This document shows, one piece after another, positions 6,332-9,544 of a stretch of 9,544 nt of DNA. The stretch comes from an uncultured Collinsella sp. (GTDB lineage: Bacteria; Actinomycetota; Coriobacteriia; Coriobacteriales; Coriobacteriaceae): positions 1 through 9,544 of the forward strand of contig URJD01000057.1 of the NCBI GenBank assembly GCA_900548075.1. Reading direction: 5' to 3'. How positions within the stretch are numbered: the stretch's first letter is position 1; each line of letters starts with the position of its first letter. The notes under the pieces are model-generated. The model saw only the letters and a program-made list of their open reading frames with translations, ran no database searches and was not told the DNA's origin. Position numbers and translations under genes: made by a program.

Positions 6332-7309
6332 TTACTTGGCGTCGTAAGCCTCGGCGTTCCACCAGTCGAGCTGGGCGATGTTGTCGCGGATGTGCTGGCA
6401 GCTCTTATGGAAGCCCTCGAGCTCGTGCTCGGACAGGTCGAGCGTGTAGACCTCCTCGACGCCCTCGGCACCGATCACGCACGGCAGGGAGGTGAAGATG
6501 CCCTCCTCGCCATACTGGCCGGTCATAAGCGTAGAGGCCGAAAGCACGGCGTGCTCGTTGTGCAGCACGGCGGCGCAGACGCGTGCGGCGGAGTTGGCGA
6601 CGGCGTACTCGGTGCACTGCTTGCCCTGGTAGGTTACGTAGCCGCCCTTGCGCGCGAGCTCCTCGATCTCCATGTGGTCGAAGGCATACTTGTCGGGGTT
6701 CTCGGCCTGAAGCTCGTTGAGGCTCTTGCCGGCGATGGTTGCGGCCTTAAAGGCGGCCAGCTGGCTAAAGCCGTGCTCGCCGATCATGTAGGCGTCGATA
6801 GACTTGGGGCTCACACCGACCTTCTTGGAGATCTCGGTGCGCAGGCGAGCGGAGTCCAGGCCGCAGCCCGAGCCGATGATCTTCTTGGGATCGTAGCCGG
6901 TCAGGTGCCACAGCTCGGTGCACACGACGTCGCAGGGGTTGGAGATGCTCACGAAGGTGCCGTCAAAGCCGGCGTCGACGATGCGCTTGGCAAAGGTGCG
7001 GGCGGCGTCGGTGGTAAAGAACAGCTCGCCGTCGCGGTTGCCGGCGGCCAGCGCGACCTTGCCGGCGGCGTTGACGATAACGTCGCAGCAGGCAAGCTCC
7101 TCGTAGTGGTCGTAGCAGTTGACGATCTTGGTGTTGTACGGGACAAACGAAAGGGAGTCGCGCAGGTCCTGGACCTCGGACGTCACCTTGGCCTCGTTGA
7201 TATCGCACAGGTACAGCTCATCGGCAATGCCCTGCATGAGCAGACTGTTGGCGACATGTGCTCCTACGTGGCCCTGGCCGACCACACCGATCTTACGCGT
7301 CTGGTACAT
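6332..7309 (-). CDS. ldh: L-lactate dehydrogenase / L-2-hydroxyacid dehydrogenase
   Basis: A 325-residue NAD-dependent dehydrogenase of the LDH/MDH superfamily, reducing pyruvate or a related 2-oxoacid and regenerating NAD+. The Rossmann motif is GVVGQGHVGAHVA (8-20), with D36 placed to bind the NAD ribose. Catalytic residues are visible: D152 and R155 in LDSAR (151-155) and H179 in GEHG (177-180); ISNPCDV (122-128) is the usual cofactor-side motif. The C-terminal half (ARKGGYVTYQGK...YAVANSAARV) resembles L-2-hydroxyisocaproate dehydrogenase as much as classical LDH, so the substrate may be a branched 2-oxoacid. Start: the ATG at 7309 has AAAGGA seven bases upstream; the reading frame stays open for 148 more codons upstream into metA, but that extension lacks family similarity. 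It converges with the deglycase gene and is divergent from metA. Confidence 0.9.
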   Translation of the reverse strand: MYQTRKIGVVGQGHVGAHVANSLLMQGIADELYLCDINEAKVTSEVQDLRDSLSFVPYNTKIVNCYDHYEELACCDVIVNAAGKVALAAGNRDGELFFTTDAARTFAKRIVDAGFDGTFVSISNPCDVVCTELWHLTGYDPKKIIGSGCGLDSARLRTEISKKVGVSPKSIDAYMIGEHGFSQLAAFKAATIAGKSLNELQAENPDKYAFDHMEIEELARKGGYVTYQGKQCTEYAVANSAARVCAAVLHNEHAVLSASTLMTGQYGEEGIFTSLPCVIGAEGVEEVYTLDLSEHELEGFHKSCQHIRDNIAQLDWWNAEAYDAK

Positions 7310-7346
7310 ATATGTATCCTTTCGGCCGAGTTTTTCGCGTCGAATC

Positions 7347-7352
7347 ATTGTA
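7347..7352 (-). promoter_or_regulatory. -10 box for the dehydrogenase gene
   Basis: Read on the minus strand this is TACAAT, about 38 bases before the start codon. The -35 position (about 7370-7375, CTAGCA) is weak. This is the best promoter candidate between the two divergent genes on this strand. None as good is seen for metA on the plus strand; GTACCAT near 7486 is a poor -10. Confidence 0.45.
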
Positions 7353-7386
7353 GCGTCCTGCTGCCACTTTGCTAGGCTAAAGCGCC

Positions 7387-7417
7387 GTAGATTTTTGGGA
7401 CATGCCTTAATCTCTAC
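7387..7417 (+). repeat. palindromic element with GTAGATTTTTGGGACA motif (copy 1)
   Basis: GTAGATTTTTGGGACATGCC (7387-7406) matches 19 of 20 positions of a motif on the minus strand at 9406-9425. GTAGATT here can pair with AATCTCTAC (7409-7417) with a two-base bulge, followed by TTTT, so it resembles a decayed terminator hairpin. It lies between the divergent dehydrogenase and metA, where a terminator is not expected, which favours a dispersed repeat. Confidence 0.6.
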
Positions 7418-7444
7418 TTTTGGAGTGATTTGGGCCGCTGACGG

Positions 7445-7459
7445 CATCGCTGGGCGATG
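7445..7459 (+). other. small hairpin in the metA leader
   Basis: CATCGC (7445-7450) and GCGATG (7454-7459) form a six-pair stem with a three-base loop, about 60 bases before metA. It is not followed by a T run. I cannot match it to a known methionine-related riboswitch. Confidence 0.3.
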
Positions 7460-7520
7460 TGCTCGCGCGGATGGGGCCGCTCGTTGTACCATAACTGCAA
7501 CTGACTCGTAAGGAGCATCC

Positions 7521-8447
7521 ATGCCCATTCGCATCCCCGACGCCCTCCCTGCCGCCGCGCAGCTCGAGAGCGAGAACATCTTTGTCATGACCGAGTACCG
7601 CGCGCTGCACCAGGACATCCGTCCGCTGCGCGTGCTCATCCTCAACCTCATGCCCACCAAGATTGCCACCGAGACGCAGATCATGCGCAAGCTCTCCAAC
7701 ACGCCGCTGCAGGTGGAGGTGGACCTGCTGCGCACCAAAACGCACGAAGCCACGCACGTGAGCGCCGGCCACCTGGAGACGTTTTACCGCACGTTCGACG
7801 ACATCCGCGACATCCACTACGACGGCCTGATCATCACGGGCGCGCCGGTGGAACAGATGCCGTTCGAGGAGGTCGACTACTGGCCCGAGCTCTGCCAGAT
7901 CATGGATTGGTCCACCACGCACGTGCACTCTACGCTGCACATTTGTTGGGGCGCACAGGCCGGTCTGTACCATCATTACGGTATCCAGAAGTACGACCTG
8001 CCGGCAAAGGCAAGCGGCGTGTTCGAGCATTATCTGGTGAAGCCGCAAAGCCCGCTGGTCCGTGGCTTCGACGACCGCTTCTATGCCGTGCATTCGCGCA
8101 ACACCGATGTGCGCCGCGAGGACGTGGAGGCCGAGCCGCAGCTTGAGGTCGTGGCCGTGTCCGACGAGGTGGGCCTGTACATCGTCAAGTCGACCGACAG
8201 CCGTCGCTTCTTTGTATTTGGCCACCCCGAGTACGATACCGACACGCTGCGCCTGGAGTACGAGCGCGACGTGAAGCGCGGGCTCAACCCGGAGGTGCCG
8301 GCGCATTACTTCCCGGGCGACGACCCCACCGCCGAGCCGCGCAACGTCTGGCGCAGCCAGGCTCAGCTGTTCTACACCAACTGGCTCAACTACTACGTCT
8401 ACCAGACCACGCCCTACGACCTGGCCCGCGCCGGCGAGGAGCACTAG
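7521..8447 (+). CDS. metA: homoserine O-acetyltransferase (MetA family)
   Basis: A 308-residue acyltransferase (E. coli MetA has 309) that activates homoserine in the first committed step of methionine synthesis. The fold is a class-I glutamine amidotransferase type; the catalytic Cys is C142 in HICWGAQAGLYHHYG, with H235 and E237 in FGHPEYD completing the triad. The ends are also typical: MPIRIPDALPA at the start and FYTNWLNYYVYQTTPYDL near the end. Residue 111, in ITGAPVE, is Glu. Published work on the family found Glu here in acetyl-CoA users and Gly (as in E. coli GAPLG) in succinyl-CoA users, so acetyl transfer is predicted although name-based annotation often says succinyltransferase. 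AAGGAG (7510-7515) sits five bases before the ATG. The gene is divergent from the dehydrogenase and convergent with the cyclo-ligase. Confidence 0.95.
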   Translation: MPIRIPDALPAAAQLESENIFVMTEYRALHQDIRPLRVLILNLMPTKIATETQIMRKLSNTPLQVEVDLLRTKTHEATHVSAGHLETFYRTFDDIRDIHYDGLIITGAPVEQMPFEEVDYWPELCQIMDWSTTHVHSTLHICWGAQAGLYHHYGIQKYDLPAKASGVFEHYLVKPQSPLVRGFDDRFYAVHSRNTDVRREDVEAEPQLEVVAVSDEVGLYIVKSTDSRRFFVFGHPEYDTDTLRLEYERDVKRGLNPEVPAHYFPGDDPTAEPRNVWRSQAQLFYTNWLNYYVYQTTPYDLARAGEEH

Positions 8448-8470
8448 GCCGCCGGGAGGTGCACCAGCCG

Positions 8471-9067
8471 TTAGGCGCTGATGATGTGGGGTAGCGGCAG
8501 GTCGTGGGCGTCGGTGGGAACGTGGTCGACACGCTGCTCGTCAAAGGCGATGCCGATGATTTGGCATGCGGGCGAGAGCATAGGCAGGTAGCGGTCGTAA
8601 CAACCGCCGCCGTAGCCCAGGCGCGCGCCGGTTTGGTCGAAGGCCACGAGCGGCACGACGATCATGTCGAGAGCTTCGGCAGGCACGATGGGGAAGCGGT
8701 CGCTGTCGATGTCCGTGGCCGCGAAGGCCCGCGTGGGGTGGGCGATAAACGGAGCCGCGGACGCATCGTCGGCGGCAACTGCCCGCATACACATGCGCTG
8801 GCCACAAGCTGCGGCATCAATTGCCGAGAGCATGCACGGATAGGCTACGCGCCGGCCGCGCACGGCGGCCGCAGCGGCAAACGCGGCAGGGTCTGCCTCG
8901 GAACCCATCGCGGCGTAGACGGCAACGGTGCGCGGCGCCGCGGTATCCGAGCGGCCCAGCAGCTCAACCAGCCGCGCACAGATATCAGCAGACTTCGCCG
9001 CCCGCAAGTCCAAATCAAGAGCATCGCGCCGAGCAATCACCGCCCGTCGCAACTCAGCCTTGTCCAT
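8471..9067 (-). CDS. 5-formyltetrahydrofolate cyclo-ligase
   Basis: A 198-residue enzyme that converts 5-formyl-THF to 5,10-methenyl-THF using ATP, returning stored folate to the one-carbon pool. The family signature GYGGGCYDRYL (151-161) is clear, preceded by MIVVPLVAFDQTGARL. The N-terminal KAELRRAVIARRDAL is the usual first helix, and VAVYAAMGSEADP gives the substrate-side motif. Length is typical. The start at ATG 9067 is chosen because AGGAGG lies five bases upstream on the minus strand; an in-frame TTG six codons earlier lacks a site. Its 3' end faces metA with 23 bases between the stops and no visible terminator, so the two transcripts may overlap. No clear promoter was found; palindromes fill the upstream gap. 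Confidence 0.93.
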   Translation of the reverse strand: MDKAELRRAVIARRDALDLDLRAAKSADICARLVELLGRSDTAAPRTVAVYAAMGSEADPAAFAAAAAVRGRRVAYPCMLSAIDAAACGQRMCMRAVAADDASAAPFIAHPTRAFAATDIDSDRFPIVPAEALDMIVVPLVAFDQTGARLGYGGGCYDRYLPMLSPACQIIGIAFDEQRVDHVPTDAHDLPLPHIISA

Positions 9068-9083
9068 CCCGGCCTCCTCTGGC

Positions 9084-9120
9084 AAACCTGCAAATTAGGG
9101 ACAGGTTTATTTTGGTAGGT
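9084..9120. repeat. GGGACAGGTTTATTTTGG element with inverted AAACCTG/CAGGTTT
   Basis: AAACCTG (9084-9090) and CAGGTTT (9102-9108) are a perfect 7-bp inverted repeat. The plus strand continues as TTATTTTGGTAGG. It overlaps the likely 5' untranslated leader of the cyclo-ligase, starting just upstream of its AGGAGG. The GGGACAGGTTTATTTT wording resembles short dispersed palindromes of the RAYT type, an inference that needs a genome-wide count. Confidence 0.4.
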
Positions 9121-9131
9121 TTTATCTGGGC

Positions 9132-9176
9132 AAACAGCAAAAACAACCACGAAGGGGGCACATGCACCTTCGTGGT
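9132..9176 (-). terminator. intrinsic terminator, minus strand
   Basis: ACCACGAAGG (9146-9155) and CCTTCGTGGT (9167-9176) form a perfect 10-bp stem with an 11-base loop. Read on the minus strand it is followed by TGTTTTTGCTGTTT, a good T tract; on the plus strand there is none. It could end read-through from the gene at the right edge before it reaches the cyclo-ligase. Confidence 0.75.
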
Positions 9177-9202
9177 GGCCTGTGCTGTGATGGGCGTCTG
9201 CA

Positions 9203-9354
9203 GCGGTTTGTCTCGATCTGTAACAGTAACTCGGCAAAATTGGACCTAGTTGTTACAGATTGAGATAAAGAGCTGGTGCCGTTTGGGAACGTCTCGACCT
9301 GTAACATCTGGAGCTGATATTGCCGTCTAGATGTTACAGATCGAGACAAACCGC
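9203..9354. repeat. 152-bp double-hairpin element with 23-bp perfect terminal inverted repeats
   Basis: The ends at 9203-9225 and 9332-9354 are perfect reverse complements over 23 bases. Inside are two more, slightly diverged copies at 9251-9269 (plus sense) and 9291-9306 (minus sense). The four copies of TGTTACAGATCGAGACAAA thus form two hairpin modules, 9205-9270 and 9291-9350. In both modules exactly 25 bases separate TGTAACA from TGTTACA, and the modules repeat with an 81-base period, although the two loops have unrelated sequences. No target-site duplication and no open reading frame of interest is visible. It resembles a MITE or REP doublet. Confidence 0.85.
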
Positions 9355-9388
9355 CGCGGTGGGCTGCGCCGCCTCGCCCAAGCCGCAG

Positions 9389-9429
9389 AAAAAGGTAGAT
9401 TTCCGGGCGTGTCCCAAAAATCTACCTTT
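9389..9429 (-). terminator. intrinsic terminator carrying the GTAGATTTTTGGGACA motif (copy 2)
   Basis: AAAGGTAGATTT (9391-9402) and AAATCTACCTTT (9418-9429) form a perfect 12-bp stem with a 15-base loop. On the minus strand the stem ends in TTTTT, five bases after the stop codon of the gene at the right edge, so it is well placed as that gene's terminator. The loop side includes the 20-base motif shared with 7387-7406. Confidence 0.8.
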
Positions 9430-9434
9430 GTGCG

Positions 9435-9544
9435 TTAGCCCAGCAGGTCGATGACGTTAAAGCCGGCGTTGCTCTTGGCGATGACGTCTCGGCCGCCAAA
9501 GACGCAGGTGGGCGACTCGGCTGCGATGCGCGTCACGTCGGCGC
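9435..9544 (-). CDS. C-terminal end of an unrecognised protein (5' truncated by window)
   Basis: The last 35 codons and TAA stop of a gene that continues beyond the right edge. The visible tail reads ADVTRIAAES, then PTCVFGGRDV, then IAKSNAGFNVIDLLG. Codon choice with G or C in third positions matches the neighbouring genes, and a terminator follows the stop immediately, both supporting a real gene. I do not recognise the family from this short tail and assign no function. Confidence 0.65.
   Translation of the reverse strand, partial: ADVTRIAAESPTCVFGGRDVIAKSNAGFNVIDLLG

Noticed and set aside
6392..7375. A 327-codon plus-strand frame opposite the dehydrogenase gene
   Set aside because: Val/Gly/Asp-rich shadow translation with no motif; the minus strand encodes a complete dehydrogenase with all catalytic residues.
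7387..7520. Possible SAM riboswitch ahead of metA
   Set aside because: The region is short and repeat-containing; only one small hairpin is evident and no known SAM aptamer core could be recognised.
7310..7753. N-terminal extension of the dehydrogenase by 148 codons
   Set aside because: It would overlap the metA start on the other strand, has no similarity to the dehydrogenase family, and the ATG at 7309 has a good ribosome binding site.
7407..8444. A 345-codon minus-strand frame opposite metA
   Set aside because: Shadow of metA; the translation has no family features.

Overview
The window is high-G+C bacterial DNA, tightly packed with housekeeping and metabolic genes. The mix of proteins (YitT-type membrane protein, two UTRA-type GntR regulators, an FrlB-like deglycase, an L-lactate/2-hydroxyacid dehydrogenase, a MetA-type acyltransferase) and the many small intergenic palindromes suggest an anaerobic gut actinobacterium of the Coriobacteriia, perhaps Collinsella. 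That assignment is inference; there is no rRNA or other marker gene here to prove it.

Layout. 119-1126 (+) is a YitT/DUF2179 membrane protein, followed by a GntR/UTRA regulator at 1231-1950 (+). About 390 bases without a credible gene (1951-2343) hold a 41-bp imperfect tandem repeat, a strong hairpin, and a 27-bp repeat present as two direct copies plus one inverted copy. A promoter with a perfect TATAAT then leads to recQ (2344-4320, +), which is almost fused to a second GntR/UTRA regulator (4323-5087, +). The next intergenic stretch carries a promoter bracketed by direct-repeat operator candidates, and then an FrlB-like fructosamine-6-phosphate deglycase (5232-6200, +). A 17-bp bidirectional terminator separates it from the converging lactate/2-hydroxyacid dehydrogenase gene (6332-7309, -). 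That gene is divergent from metA (7521-8447, +), whose residue 111 is Glu, pointing to homoserine O-acetyltransferase. metA converges with 5-formyltetrahydrofolate cyclo-ligase (8471-9067, -) with only 23 bases between the stop codons. The last gap (9068-9434) contains no credible gene and is packed with palindromes. The window ends in the C-terminal 35 codons of an unrecognised minus-strand gene.

How the genes fit together. The second GntR plus the deglycase look like a small amino-sugar (Amadori product) catabolism module, but its kinase and transporter are not in the window. metA (methionine entry) and the cyclo-ligase (folate one-carbon pool) are neighbours with a loose one-carbon link. 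The dehydrogenase fits fermentative metabolism. All catalytic genes look intact.

The least explained material is intergenic. It comprises a 152-bp element made of two tandem hairpin modules with the same 25-base loop spacing, a shared 20-base GTAG...GGGACA motif seen in two places, and the 27-bp GGGGACGTTCTT repeats. These look like REP/MITE-type dispersed palindromes, but no transposase is present in the window.
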